DNA of 64,000 bases from Dysgonomonas sp. HDW5A (GCF_011299555.1 NZ_CP049857.1:3720001-3784000); one strand, 5' to 3'; numbered from the stretch's first letter, positions 38,543 to 48,193 are shown. Made by a program: numbers and translations. The notes: generated by a model not told the origin, from the letters alone.

Positions 38543-39094
38543 ATGACTTATTGCGAATTTGTAAATAATCTATCAAAAGAAGATAATAATCCGAATAAAG
38601 ATTACCACGATAATCATTATGGCTTTCCGATCATTGATGATAATGAACTTTTCGAAAGGTTAGTTCTCGAGATTAATCAAGCCGGATTAAGTTGGCTTAC
38701 GATTCTGAAAAAACAGAATAATTTTAGAGAGGCATATAGCTATTTTGATATAAAAACCGTAGCGAATTATAGTGATAAGGATATAGAACGGCTACTTAAT
38801 GATACGGGAATCATAAGAAACAAATTGAAGATTAATGCTGCAATACATAATGCTAAAGTTATTGTAGAATTACAGAATGAATTTGGTTCCTTTAAAAACT
38901 GGATAGATGCGTATCATCCTAAAACAAAGGAAGAATGGGTGAAAATATTCAAGAAAACGTTTAAGTTCACCGGTGGTGAAATAGTTAATGAGTTCTTGAT
39001 GAGTACTGGATATTTAGCAGGTGCCCATGACCTTAATTGCCCAATTCACAGTAAAGTGCTGGCGTTAAAACCAGCATGGAATGTAAAAGTATAG
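38543..39094 (+). CDS. tag: DNA-3-methyladenine glycosylase I
   Basis: The 183-residue helix-hairpin-helix-like enzyme removes 3-methyladenine from DNA. Conserved features are the N-terminal Cys4 (zinc ligand in MTYC), Glu in FERLVLEINQAGLSWLTILKKQNNFREAY and the C-terminal His and Cys of AGAHDLNCPIH that complete the zinc site. It follows coaA by 56 bases and metA follows 60 bases later with a possible TATATTTG box in between, so co-transcription is uncertain. Confidence 0.92.
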   Translation: MTYCEFVNNLSKEDNNPNKDYHDNHYGFPIIDDNELFERLVLEINQAGLSWLTILKKQNNFREAYSYFDIKTVANYSDKDIERLLNDTGIIRNKLKINAAIHNAKVIVELQNEFGSFKNWIDAYHPKTKEEWVKIFKKTFKFTGGEIVNEFLMSTGYLAGAHDLNCPIHSKVLALKPAWNVKV

Positions 39095-39154
39095 TTATAT
39101 TTGATACCTTTTTATATCTTTATTGTTTCAATTGACTAAAAGACCAAATAGGAT

Positions 39155-40108
39155 ATGCCCGTAACACTACCAGATAACTTACCTGCAATAGAAATTCTTA
39201 AGAAAGAGAATATATTTGTCATGACTCAGCTTAGAGCCAAAGAGCAAGATATACGTCCTTTAAAGGTACTTATACTTAATCTGATGCCTATCAAAATAGC
39301 TGCAGAAACAGACTTGGTTCGCCTGTTGTCGAATACTCCATTGCAAATAGAGGTTGATTTTCTGAAACTCTCGACTCATCAATCTAAAAATACACCTATA
39401 GAGCATATGGAAACGTTTTATAAGGAATTTAGTGAGGTTAGTCAAAGTAATTACGATGGTCTTATAGTAACTGGTGCTCCTGTTGAACTGATGGAATTTG
39501 AAGAGGTTAACTATTGGCCGGAAGTTTCTGCTGTCTTTAATTGGGCACGTAATCACGTGACATCTACTTTCTATATATGCTGGGCTGCACAGGCAGCATT
39601 GTATAACTTTTATGGAGTGCCTAAATATCTTATGGACGAAAAGATATTCGGTGTATTTAAGCATACCATAAACGATAGAAGTTTCCCTTTATTCAGGGGG
39701 TTTGATGATGAGTTTTATGCTCCTCATAGCCGTCACACAGAAATACATAGGGAGGATATTGAAAAACATCCCGATCTGAAGATATTAGCTGAGTCGGATG
39801 AAGCCGGAATCTATATTGTTGTTGGACGTGGCGGACGAGAGTTTTACGTAACAGGTCATTCGGAATATTCACTTTATACTCTTCATAATGAGTATATAAG
39901 AGATTTGGAAAAGAATTTACCGATAAATATTCCAAAACATTATTACAGGCAGGACAACCCTGATTTAAAGCCCATTTCACGTTGGACGGGGCATGGGAAT
40001 CTGTTATTTAATAATTGGATTAATTATTTCTTATACCAAGAAACTCCATTCGATTTATCTCAAGTACCTCAATTGGAAAGTCTCGAACTCAAGCGAGAAT
40101 CAGAATAA
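39155..40108 (+). CDS. metAA: Homoserine O-acetyltransferase (MetA family)
   Basis: The 317-residue MetA-family enzyme activates homoserine for methionine synthesis. The catalytic Cys142 is in FYICWAAQAA, the catalytic His and Glu in YVTGHSEYS, and the oxyanion region is conserved. Position 111 is Glu (in TGAPVELMEF), where the succinyl-CoA enzyme of E. coli has Gly; in characterised MetA proteins Glu111 specifies acetyl-CoA. I therefore call an acetyltransferase. It is followed by a 25-bp bidirectional terminator shared with the convergent fucosidase gene. I see no SAM riboswitch in the 60-base leader. Confidence 0.93.
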   Translation: MPVTLPDNLPAIEILKKENIFVMTQLRAKEQDIRPLKVLILNLMPIKIAAETDLVRLLSNTPLQIEVDFLKLSTHQSKNTPIEHMETFYKEFSEVSQSNYDGLIVTGAPVELMEFEEVNYWPEVSAVFNWARNHVTSTFYICWAAQAALYNFYGVPKYLMDEKIFGVFKHTINDRSFPLFRGFDDEFYAPHSRHTEIHREDIEKHPDLKILAESDEAGIYIVVGRGGREFYVTGHSEYSLYTLHNEYIRDLEKNLPINIPKHYYRQDNPDLKPISRWTGHGNLLFNNWINYFLYQETPFDLSQVPQLESLELKRESE

Positions 40109-40118
40109 GCATAGTAAG

Positions 40119-40172
40119 TCTATAAAATAAAAGGCTGTTCGAAATACTTCGAACAGCCTTTTATTTTATAGA
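40119..40172. terminator. Bidirectional terminator between metA and the fucosidase
   Basis: A perfect 25-bp stem with the 4-base loop ATAC at 40144-40147; T runs are on both sides. It serves both convergent genes. Confidence 0.9.
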
Positions 40173-40180
40173 ATGTGTTA

Positions 40181-41524
40181 TTATAATTCTTTAGATACTT
40201 CTGCTTTTAATACTTGTACAGAACAATCTTTAAATAAACTTTGAGGTATATTGAAAGTTACTCCGTCATTTTCTTTGGAAAACGAAATCGGCATATTAGA
40301 TTCTAATACAGCACAATTTTTAATGGTAGAAACATCAAAAGGTAAATGAACTTTATCTGTAGCGTTAGTCAAACTTATATACAAATAATGTTTGCTATTC
40401 TCTGATTTCTGAGCCAGATATACTCCGACAGAAGTCTCTACCTTTACAGGTTTTGTTCCATATATAGATTCTTGATTAGGAATCATCCATGCACCCATTT
40501 CTCTCAATCGACGAGTAGCTGCCTTAGGGAATGTACCATCGGGTTTAGGACCTATATTTAAAAGGTAGTTACCTCCTTTTGATACATTATTCACTAAATA
40601 ACCCAACATTTCAGAAGATGGCTTCCACGCATAGTCCTTGGCATGCCATCCCCATGAATGTACCATCGTTGCAGGGGTTTGCCAAGGTTTATCTAACATT
40701 TTATCAGGATACTGATTGTCGTGCATTTCAAGAAAATCAATATTATCTCCCGGATTTAAATAAGATATACGTCCGTTTATCAAGCATTTTGAGCTGTTTT
40801 CACGCACAAGAGCAATGAGTTCATCACGACGTTTATCGGTTATATGAGTTGGCCAGTCCCACGTATCGAACCATAATAAATCGGGATCAAAATTGACCAA
40901 TAATTCTTTTACTTGTGGTAAAGATTTCTCTTGCCAATATTTTTCAAACTGATCATCGGGAACCATCGGCATCCAGTTTGGCATACCTCCACCCGGGTAT
41001 TCCCAGTCTTGCCAATGTGAATAGTAAAAACCGTACTTAATTCCATATTTTTTGCAAGCGGCTACCAATTCGGCTAAAATATCTCTTTTGAAAGGAGTAT
41101 TAGTCACTTTAAAATCAGAAACTTTGGTATCCCATAACGCAAAACCATCGTGATGTTTTGAAGTTATTACAAAATAGCGCATTCCAGCATTCTTAGCTTC
41201 TGAAATCCATGCATCAGCATCAAAGTTGACAGGATTAAAAGTCTTGGCAAGCGTTTTATATTCATTACTCGGAACTTCTAATCGCATCTGAATCCATTCT
41301 GCATACCAGGTGTTTCCGTTTTCTAAGGTGCTGTCCGGTAATGTCCTATTTTTATAACTGCCTTCGAGCATCGAATAAAGTCCCCAGTGGATAAACATTC
41401 CAAACTTTGCATCCTTGAACCATTCTGCTTTTTGAGGATCAAGAGATAAAGATTTATTCTGAGCAAATGTCAAATTTGCACACATACATAAACCAAGAAT
41501 AATACAAAATAATTGTCGCATCAT
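40181..41524 (-). CDS. GH29 alpha-L-fucosidase
   Basis: The 447-residue protein has a signal peptide (1-21, ending ANLTFAQ) and a GH29 barrel: WFKDAKFGMFIHWGLYS at the start, ITSKHHDGFALWDTKVSDF, and DPDLLWFDTWDW containing the catalytic nucleophile Asp. GGNYLLNIGPKPDGTFP closes the barrel, followed by a small beta domain. It should release fucose from host or plant glycans in the periplasm. Together with GH92 and the sialidase-like protein it suggests foraging on glycoproteins. It is monocistronic. Confidence 0.94.
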   Translation of the reverse strand: MMRQLFCIILGLCMCANLTFAQNKSLSLDPQKAEWFKDAKFGMFIHWGLYSMLEGSYKNRTLPDSTLENGNTWYAEWIQMRLEVPSNEYKTLAKTFNPVNFDADAWISEAKNAGMRYFVITSKHHDGFALWDTKVSDFKVTNTPFKRDILAELVAACKKYGIKYGFYYSHWQDWEYPGGGMPNWMPMVPDDQFEKYWQEKSLPQVKELLVNFDPDLLWFDTWDWPTHITDKRRDELIALVRENSSKCLINGRISYLNPGDNIDFLEMHDNQYPDKMLDKPWQTPATMVHSWGWHAKDYAWKPSSEMLGYLVNNVSKGGNYLLNIGPKPDGTFPKAATRRLREMGAWMIPNQESIYGTKPVKVETSVGVYLAQKSENSKHYLYISLTNATDKVHLPFDVSTIKNCAVLESNMPISFSKENDGVTFNIPQSLFKDCSVQVLKAEVSKEL

Positions 41525-41668
41525 TAATTTATTGTTTTAGAATTTAAAGTTAAGATTTCATACTTTCATTACTTTTATAAGAGGATTATATCAAGAAACC
41601 TTGATAATCGAAGTAATAGAATAAAGATAAATCAAAATCTGATCATATAGAAAATATAAGCTTATAAT

Positions 41669-42481
41669 TTATAACGCAAACTTTGTACTCAATCCATCTA
41701 CATGAATTCCTTTAGATAGAGAAACATATAGTTTTATACTTTCCGAAAGGTTATAAATTTCACCATCCTGAAATTTAGCATCTTTGCCTATTATATGTGA
41801 ACTGATATTTAAAATCATTCGATACAAGCGATTTGCATCAAGTGGAGACCCAATAATCTCAATTTCATTTTTATTGAAATTAAACATACCATAGGTATAT
41901 GCATCAATTCCCAAAGGTGTTTGTCTCATTCCAATATATATCCATGCAGGTACAGGTATTCTGTTCATTTTTAAATCATCTACAGCTGCCAAATAATGAT
42001 CTTTATGTAATAATAGAGTCTCATTTCCCTGATAGATAGCAATACAATTTTCACAAGTTATCAAAATTGAACATAACAATTTACTCAAAATAGTAAAACG
42101 CTCTACAGGAGTTTTGTTTCCTCCCAAAATTGATACTATAGCATGTCCTGTTTGCTTTTCGAGTTCTTTTGAAGCATTAACCCAAGTGTAAGCATAGGGA
42201 ATCACTTCATCCAGCTCTTCTTTGGGAATGGGAATAGGCATATTGCCAAGAGCAACCATTACCCCATCAATATCAAAAGATGCAGCATCATTATCTCCCT
42301 CGATATTAATAACACTAAGTCCCCAAAAACTTCTAAGGTTATCTACCACTTTGTTTAATTTAAGAGAACCTCCGTTTATAAAAATGGGCATTGCCAGGAG
42401 AACTGTTTTTTCACTTTCTTTGTTTTCTGTTTGTGTTTCGACCTCGTTACTTTTTCTTCTAAAAAAACTTAATAATCTCAT
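41669..42481 (-). CDS. DUF4261-domain protein
   Basis: The 270-residue protein begins with a short basic N-terminus (MRLLSFFRRKSNEVE) and then a soluble alpha/beta domain. Segments LLAMPIFINGG, GVMVALGNMPIPIP, TWVNASKELEKQTGHAIVSILG and PAWIYIGMRQTPLGIDAYTYGMFNFNKNEIEIIGS are consistent with DUF4261, a domain of unknown function often next to toxin-immunity or suppressor-type loci. There are no such partners here. It is monocistronic with no clear promoter. Confidence 0.6.
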   Translation of the reverse strand: MRLLSFFRRKSNEVETQTENKESEKTVLLAMPIFINGGSLKLNKVVDNLRSFWGLSVINIEGDNDAASFDIDGVMVALGNMPIPIPKEELDEVIPYAYTWVNASKELEKQTGHAIVSILGGNKTPVERFTILSKLLCSILITCENCIAIYQGNETLLLHKDHYLAAVDDLKMNRIPVPAWIYIGMRQTPLGIDAYTYGMFNFNKNEIEIIGSPLDANRLYRMILNISSHIIGKDAKFQDGEIYNLSESIKLYVSLSKGIHVDGLSTKFAL

Positions 42482-42719
42482 AATTCATGTGTAATTTTGA
42501 ATAAACCGATGCTTAAAGAGATACTCAATAAACAATTTATCAGCCTAAGGTAATAAATATTTATCAGAAATTTAAGATTCCTTATTATAAGAAAGTCAAT
42601 CAGTTAATGACAATCTTTATTATTTGTTAAATAAAAGCTTATTATTAAACATTTTGTCTTCGTATACTGTTTTTTAATTAAACTACAGGTAATAGATTTC
42701 TAACTTATACAATTTTGCT

Positions 42720-42974
42720 ATGAAGACAAATGATCCCAAAAAGATAAAAGAAGGGGATATTTTATTTAGCGTTGATCCTCAAAAATTAATTATCGTAAAA
42801 GCGAATGTGAAAGAAGTGAAAAATGGATATGGAAAAGTTTCCATTAAAAATAGCTCATCTTCAGAAGAACAGTCAATTTCTATAGATAAATTCCCTGCTG
42901 AATGTTGCGGTATTCTTTTTTTTAAGACTCAAAATGAAGCTGAAGAATTTATAAAGACACAGATTGGTATTTAA
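42720..42974 (+). CDS. Small conserved-looking protein of unknown function
   Basis: This 84-residue protein is compact and mixed-charge, with a KOW- or SH3-like pattern: KEGDILFSVDPQKLIIVKANVKEV, then alternating hydrophobic strands and a C-terminal helix ending EEFIKTQIGI. Two adjacent Cys lie at PAECCGILFF. It has its own terminator 11 bases after the stop, which supports a real gene. I do not recognise the family. Confidence 0.6.
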   Translation: MKTNDPKKIKEGDILFSVDPQKLIIVKANVKEVKNGYGKVSIKNSSSSEEQSISIDKFPAECCGILFFKTQNEAEEFIKTQIGI

Positions 42975-42984
42975 GCTTTAATAG

Positions 42985-43017
42985 AAATGTCTCCCAATAT
43001 AAATCGGGGGACATTTT
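42985..43017 (+). terminator. Terminator after the 84-residue protein gene
   Basis: An 11-bp stem with one G-U pair (42985-42995 with 43006-43016) is followed by a T run. Confidence 0.8.
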
Positions 43018-43143
43018 TGTCTAAAAGAGGTTCATACTCTTTTTCTTCCCTATAAGATTCGTCCAACTTTTGTATTATTCATTATTATATATGTCTTACC
43101 TTTGCACGCTTAAATATTATTTCAGATTTAAATAATCTCGGCA

Positions 43144-44346
43144 ATGAAAGGTAACGAAAAGGGATCGGTATTTTCAATTTTGATTTTACTGGGTGTTTCT
43201 CATATGTTTAATGACACACTACAAAATTTAGTACAAGCTGTATATCCTATGATTAAGGAGTCACTTGCACTGAATTTTAGTCAGATTGGCATTATTACGT
43301 TGGTATATCAGATGGCTGCATCCATATTTCAACCTATTATTGGAGCATATACCGATAAAAAACCACAACCATACTCTCTTCCTATCGGAATGACATTTAG
43401 CTTAATCGGAATTTTCGCTTTGGCTTTTGCTTCCGAATTCAGCCATGTATTATTTGCTGTATTCTTTGCAGGTATTGGATCATCTATATTCCACCCTGAA
43501 GCAAGTCGGCTGGCACATATGGCATCCGGTGGAAAACGAGGCTTAGCACAATCTATTTTTCAGGTAGGCGGCAATTTTGGGGGTTCTTTAGGTCCTTTAT
43601 TAGCTGCACTGTTAATTGCACCGTATGGACAAAAAAACATAGCCTGGTTTTCAATTGTAGCTTTAGTTGCTATCGGGGTTATGTTATATATAAGTAAATG
43701 GTATAAACATCGCTTACTTTATATCAGAGCAAAATCCGTTACTCTTGAAAAAACAAAGGAAGTAAAATCAAAACCTGTTCTTACTCAGAAAGTAGTATTT
43801 ACCCTTATTATTTTATTACTTCTTATTTTTTCCAAATATGTATACATGTCAAGCTTGACTAGTTTTTATACATTTTATTTAATTGAAAAATTCGGAGTCA
43901 GTATTCGTGACTCTCAAGTATACCTATTTATTTTTTTATTTGCAGTTGCTGCCGGAACTGTTTTAGGTGGTCCGATAGGGGATCGCTTTGGTCGTAAGTA
44001 TGTCATTTGGTTTTCAATACTTGGTGCTGCTCCCTTTGCTCTTATAATGCCATATGCTGATTTAATGTGGACTTGTATTCTGAGTGTTATAATAGGTTTG
44101 GTATTGTCTTCTGCTTTTTCAGCTATACTTGTTTACGCCCAAGAACTTCTCCCCGGAAAAGAAGGTCTAATCGGAGGATTATTCTTTGGACTAGCTTTTG
44201 GTATAGCAGGAATTTCATCTGCCATTTTTGGTAATATGGCAGATAAACATGGTATTGAGTATATTTATCATATAGCAGCATTTATGCCTCTTATCGGATT
44301 GATTGCAGGATTATTACCCAATATAAAGAAGATGGGGACAGAGTAA
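43144..44346 (+). CDS. MFS transporter, fosmidomycin-resistance (Fsr) type
   Basis: The 400-residue protein has about twelve membrane helices. The N-terminal LLGVSHMFNDTLQNLVQAVYPMIKESLALNFSQIGIITLVYQ and the FHPEASRLAHMASGGKRGLAQSIFQVGGNFGGSLGP block are highly typical of Fsr-type drug/H+ antiporters. GDRFGRKYVIW is the MFS loop motif. Natural substrates are unknown; in E. coli, overexpression gives fosmidomycin resistance. A TACCTTTG box sits upstream. It converges with the DUF418 gene. Confidence 0.88.
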   Translation: MKGNEKGSVFSILILLGVSHMFNDTLQNLVQAVYPMIKESLALNFSQIGIITLVYQMAASIFQPIIGAYTDKKPQPYSLPIGMTFSLIGIFALAFASEFSHVLFAVFFAGIGSSIFHPEASRLAHMASGGKRGLAQSIFQVGGNFGGSLGPLLAALLIAPYGQKNIAWFSIVALVAIGVMLYISKWYKHRLLYIRAKSVTLEKTKEVKSKPVLTQKVVFTLIILLLLIFSKYVYMSSLTSFYTFYLIEKFGVSIRDSQVYLFIFLFAVAAGTVLGGPIGDRFGRKYVIWFSILGAAPFALIMPYADLMWTCILSVIIGLVLSSAFSAILVYAQELLPGKEGLIGGLFFGLAFGIAGISSAIFGNMADKHGIEYIYHIAAFMPLIGLIAGLLPNIKKMGTE

Positions 44347-44365
44347 CTCCTGCAAATAGTAGACT

Positions 44366-45535
44366 TTAATCTTTTTTTGCTCCAATCCAAGTTGCTTTTC
44401 TCCAGATATATTCCAAAGGACCGTGCTTATGGCGTTTCATCCACCAGCAAGCAAAGCTATATTGAATTAAGAATAAGACAACTCCGAGTAAAAATGAGTA
44501 TGTGATACATAATTTATCATGCAAGCCTAATCCCCAATTATAAAATAAGAACGAACCAATCATCGATTGAGTCACATAAGCAGTTAAACTCATTTTACCA
44601 TATGGAGCCAGCTTTCCTAATATCTTATGAAAATCAGTAGTATAATATAGATTTATGATAAGCGAAATCATAAAAATCATAAACATAAGGTTGGCTAAAG
44701 GATTAAGTATTATTTTCAGAGACTTAAGTACCGGTTCATTCTCTATAAATTGTGGTAATAGGTTTGCCAGCCCACTTAAAGGAAAGAAACATAGAATGGA
44801 TATAACTAAAGCTTTTTTCCAAAACCGGAGGTTTTCTTCTGTATTTAAGAATAGTTTGGTACGCCCAACCAGCATTCCAAACATGAATAGCGAAGCTGTT
44901 TGAAAAACACGACCATATTCCCATGCATATGAAAAATTGGCTAGCTGCCCTTCTTTTAGATTCATTTTGACTGTTTCCAGAAAGGTTCCGTTCATTTGTA
45001 CTTTATATGCCTCTCCAAAATAATAAGACACTAAACTTTCTCCTGCAATATAATCGGGATTAAGTAATGCATAAACGAGTTTATACCATTCGAAGGGTTG
45101 CAGCATTAGAATAGTTGCAATTATGAAAACTGTTTTTGTTGATAACCGACAAACAAAGAGTAAAACAAATCCCATTATCGAAAAGAATACCAATATTTCG
45201 CCGGTAAAAAACATTGCATTTATATTCCCCCAAATAAACAGAAGTATTAATCTCCAGGCAAAACGAGGTCTGAAATCAGAACCTTTTTCAAGTCGGTTAT
45301 TATCCTGAATGAAGAAACTAAACCCAAATAAGAGGGCAAAGATACCATATGCTTTACCCGAAAAGATAAAGAAAACCGAATCCCAAATAGCTTTATCTGT
45401 AAATTTAAGCCATTCGTTATCTACTTCAGGGAAAGAATAAAAATTAAAATGTTCAATGGTATGAATAAGAAATATTCCCATTACAGCAAAACCGCGCAAA
45501 ACATCTGCGACATCAATTCGTTTAGCTTCACTCAT
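44366..45535 (-). CDS. DUF418 (YeiB-type) membrane protein
   Basis: The 389-residue protein has around ten membrane helices. RIDVADVLRGFAVMGIFLIHTIEHFNFY at the start resembles the acyltransferase/YeiB N-terminus, and the C-terminal YGKMSLTAYVTQSMIGSFLFYNWGLGL with FACWWMKRHKHGPLEYIWRKATW is the DUF418 signature. Members are thought to be membrane acyltransferase-like proteins of unknown substrate. It is monocistronic with 19 bases to the convergent MFS gene. Confidence 0.85.
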   Translation of the reverse strand: MSEAKRIDVADVLRGFAVMGIFLIHTIEHFNFYSFPEVDNEWLKFTDKAIWDSVFFIFSGKAYGIFALLFGFSFFIQDNNRLEKGSDFRPRFAWRLILLFIWGNINAMFFTGEILVFFSIMGFVLLFVCRLSTKTVFIIATILMLQPFEWYKLVYALLNPDYIAGESLVSYYFGEAYKVQMNGTFLETVKMNLKEGQLANFSYAWEYGRVFQTASLFMFGMLVGRTKLFLNTEENLRFWKKALVISILCFFPLSGLANLLPQFIENEPVLKSLKIILNPLANLMFMIFMISLIINLYYTTDFHKILGKLAPYGKMSLTAYVTQSMIGSFLFYNWGLGLHDKLCITYSFLLGVVLFLIQYSFACWWMKRHKHGPLEYIWRKATWIGAKKD

Positions 45536-45763
45536 AATATTAGATTGATAAATAATTAATGTTTACTTTTGCAAAAGTATTATATTATATCTGATATAAG
45601 AACAAAAGATCATTTTGTTCTTATAAAATGTGATAATCTCAGACAGAATAAAATATCTGTATTGACATTTCTTTAGAGTATCAAAATAATACTTAACCAT
45701 AATGCAATATTGCTTTGTGAACTTTTTTACATCAAATGTGTTTCAACAAGTAAATTATCATCA

Positions 45764-46843
45764 ATGAATCTAGGACAGAAGATTAATAACATCAGACGAG
45801 CTATAATGCATAGTTTAACCCAAAACATTGGCAATTCTAATATAAATAACAAAATTGCATGGAATGATGATACAATTAAAAATGTTCTAATTTGCAGACC
45901 GAATAATCGACTTGGAAATCAGCTATTAATAACACCACTAGTAAAAGATATTTTTGAAATTTTCCCAAATTGTAAAATTGATTTGTTTGTAAGAGGGAAT
46001 CTAGCTCCTATTATATTTGAAAATTATGAGAATATAGATCGTATTATCAAATTACCTAGAAAACCATTTAAGGAGCTTGCTAACTATATAAAAGTTTGGA
46101 TTTCATTGAGAAAACATCACTATGATATGGTGATCAATGTAGATAGAAACTCTTCTTCGGGGAGGCTTTCCACTAAGTTTACAAATGCCCGGTTTAAATT
46201 TTTCAATGATGTAGATGAAGAGCTTCAAGCCCAATATGAAGACTATGTACATATCGCCAAATTCCCAGTCTATAACCTTCGAAAATATTTAAATCAGTTA
46301 GGGTTACCTATTATTGATAAGCCTTTGCCATCATTAGATCTCAAGCTTAACACTGCTGAAATAATTAAAGGTAAAGAGATTTTAGATGCTATTGTTAGCA
46401 GTAAAAAGAAAACTATTTGCTTGTATACCTTTGCAACCGGAGATAAATGTTATTCTGAAAATTGGTGGGCAGACACTTATGAAAAAATAAAAAATGAATA
46501 TGAAGAGACATATAATATACTGGAAGTTTTACCTATTGAAAATGTTTCTCAAATAGGTTTTAAAGCAACCTCATATTATAGTAAAGACATTCGTGAAATG
46601 GGGGCTTTAATAGCAAATACAGAATTGTTTATTGCAGCCGATAGTGGTATTATGCATCTAGCCAGTTCTGTTAAGATAACAACTGTAGGATTGTTTTCGG
46701 TTACAGATATAAATAAATATCAACCATACAACAATAATAGTATAGCAATAAATACTAATATTACTACAACTGAAGATTTAATAAAGGAGATAAACAGTGT
46801 TCTTCAGAAGAAAGATAAAGTTCAACTAGATTACGCAATATAA
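45764..46843 (+). CDS. Heptosyltransferase-like glycosyltransferase (GT9 family)
   Basis: Starting at the ATG at 45764 gives 359 residues; an in-frame TTG 54 bases upstream is not needed. The N-terminal NVLICRPNNRLGNQLLITPLVKDIFEIFPNCKIDLFVRG is the GT9 donor/acceptor loop, and the C-terminal EMGALIANTELFIAADSGIMHLASS is the ADP-heptose-binding motif (usual DSGxMHxA). It probably adds a sugar to LPS core or a surface glycan. It stands alone, outside any obvious glycan cluster. AT content is high, as is common for such genes. Confidence 0.85.
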   Translation: MNLGQKINNIRRAIMHSLTQNIGNSNINNKIAWNDDTIKNVLICRPNNRLGNQLLITPLVKDIFEIFPNCKIDLFVRGNLAPIIFENYENIDRIIKLPRKPFKELANYIKVWISLRKHHYDMVINVDRNSSSGRLSTKFTNARFKFFNDVDEELQAQYEDYVHIAKFPVYNLRKYLNQLGLPIIDKPLPSLDLKLNTAEIIKGKEILDAIVSSKKKTICLYTFATGDKCYSENWWADTYEKIKNEYEETYNILEVLPIENVSQIGFKATSYYSKDIREMGALIANTELFIAADSGIMHLASSVKITTVGLFSVTDINKYQPYNNNSIAINTNITTTEDLIKEINSVLQKKDKVQLDYAI

Positions 46844-46852
46844 AATTATAGG

Positions 46853-47410
46853 TCAGCTCAGTTTCTGAGCTATTTGGTAGATTTTAGAGACAGAAGCCCA
46901 TCCTCGTGTAGTAGCTACGACTTTCAGGTTGTTTTCGAAAAAAGTATTTGTAAGCTTCGTTTTACCATACCCATTGGAACAAAACAGATATATAGTTGAT
47001 TTATAAAGAACGAATATATCTTCTTCCGATTTTTTTGCTATTTGATCAATCACATATTGGTCAGGATCATCCGATAAGAAGATAGTATATAGTTTTTGAG
47101 TATCCATATTCTGCTTTAGAAATGGATTATTTTCATATATATATTGGAACTCTGTAATGCTCTTCACAATTACAGGAACGGGAAAACCAAATTGCTTATT
47201 TAGTTCTCCGGATATTACGTCTGATAAATACTTACAATTATTGAAAGAAGTCTGGAATACGATATTTCCACTTTGGATATAGGTACGGACATTTTGAAAT
47301 TGAAGTCCTTCATATAAAGTTTTTAATTCCTCCATCTTGACTTTTCGATGTCCACCCACATTAATGCCTCTCAACAGGGAAATATAGGTCTGTATTGAAG
47401 GATCACCCAT
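46853..47410 (-). CDS. DUF1697-domain protein
   Basis: The 185-residue protein starts QTYISLLRGINVGGHRKVKMEELKTLYEGLQFQNVRTYIQSGNIVF, the unmistakable DUF1697 N-terminus, and ends with TTRGWASVSKIYQIA. Function is unknown; the fold is a pair of ferredoxin-like domains. It begins 18 bases after the stop of the GNAT gene upstream on the same strand, so these two are probably co-transcribed. Confidence 0.88.
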   Translation of the reverse strand: MGDPSIQTYISLLRGINVGGHRKVKMEELKTLYEGLQFQNVRTYIQSGNIVFQTSFNNCKYLSDVISGELNKQFGFPVPVIVKSITEFQYIYENNPFLKQNMDTQKLYTIFLSDDPDQYVIDQIAKKSEEDIFVLYKSTIYLFCSNGYGKTKLTNTFFENNLKVVATTRGWASVSKIYQIAQKLS

Positions 47411-47428
47411 TTTTTCTAGACTTTATGG

Positions 47429-47872
47429 TTATCTAATTTCATAATTGCAATTCAGATTATCATCACCTACAGTTGCTCCAAGCTTCTTATAAAATGCGAT
47501 GGCTTCCTTATTCCAATCTAAAACCTGCCATTGAAGCGACTTGCAATTAGTTTGCCGAGCCAAATCGATTAATGCACATGCCAGCATTGTACCCACTGAA
47601 AAGCGTCTATATTTCTCTTTTACATATAGATCATCCAGATAAATCGCTTTCCCTGACCATGTGTGATATGTATAGCAATACAATGCGTATCCGATTGCTT
47701 CTCCTTTTTCATTTTCGGCAAGATAGCAATGATAACTTTCCTTATCTCTTGTTAAATCATCGATACTTATTTTCACTTTTTCTGATTTGCCCAAGTAAGT
47801 AGCAAATTCCTTAATCATATTAAATAATACAGGTATATCTTTTTCGGTGGTTTTTCGGATGCTAATGTTCAT
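47429..47872 (-). CDS. GNAT-family N-acetyltransferase
   Basis: The 147-residue protein matches the diamine/spermidine-acetyltransferase-like GNAT branch: IRKTTEKDIPVLFNMIKEFA at the N-terminus, IYLDDLYVKEKYRRFSVGTMLACALIDLA (acetyl-CoA binding, with R-x-x-x-x-G-T) and WQVLDWNKEAIAFYKKLGA at the C-terminus. The substrate is unknown. Operon with the DUF1697 gene. Confidence 0.87.
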   Translation of the reverse strand: MNISIRKTTEKDIPVLFNMIKEFATYLGKSEKVKISIDDLTRDKESYHCYLAENEKGEAIGYALYCYTYHTWSGKAIYLDDLYVKEKYRRFSVGTMLACALIDLARQTNCKSLQWQVLDWNKEAIAFYKKLGATVGDDNLNCNYEIR

Positions 47873-47924
47873 CTGTGCGGTGTTTATTTTTAAAAATAAA
47901 TGATTGAAGTCTCTTTATTTTTAC

Positions 47925-48187
47925 TAGAAAAGGCAGACCATATTTAAATGATCTACCTTTTAGTATGAGAGAGCCGTACCGATGGATAAAGACGAAACTC
48001 CGTTAAACAGGATTTGAGTGCCTCCATCCCTTTGTAATTCACTGCGCCTAAGCAATCCCGAAGGATGTGACCCGCCATTAGAATAGAGAAGCTTGTCTCG
48101 GAATTCGTATGTAATTGATGAGTTTCCCAATCGACCAGTACGACTCAATATTTTAAAGAAGACTCTTCTTCTATTTGTTCTTAATTG
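47925..48187 (-). ncRNA. Candidate structured ncRNA, possibly 6S-like
   Basis: A stretch of about 260 bases between the feo locus and a GNAT gene has no convincing protein gene but has its own promoter (48194-48225), distinctly higher GC than its flanks, and a terminator hairpin (47928-47961). On the minus strand, GAGTCGTAC at 48146-48138 can pair with GTACGGCTC at 47979-47971, closing a structure of 176 bases; inside, GAAACTC pairs with GAGTTTC, CGAT with ATCG, and ATCC-TTCG-GGAT forms an apical UUCG tetraloop. A long closed rod with internal bubbles and this size fits 6S RNA. The 62-codon frame across it starts with TTG and is not persuasive. Family identity is inference. Confidence 0.5.
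47928..47961 (-). terminator. Terminator of the candidate ncRNA
   Basis: A 14-bp stem with two G-U pairs on the minus strand (47948-47961 with 47928-47941) has a 6-base loop and ends in four T. Confidence 0.7.
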
Positions 48188-48193
48188 CTAATT

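Noticed and set aside
39095-39154. SAM riboswitch upstream of metA
   Set aside because: Only 60 bases separate tag and metA and no conserved SAM-II or SAM-I core pairing is visible.
39260-39664. 134-codon antisense frame within metA
   Set aside because: Shadow of metA; Cys- and His-rich composition comes from reverse-complemented codons.
47960-48148. 62-codon minus-strand frame between the feo locus and a GNAT gene
   Set aside because: It lacks an ATG start (begins at TTG), sits inside the GC-rich structured region with long-range pairing, and gives no recognised protein. I treat the region as ncRNA, although protein conservation was not testable.
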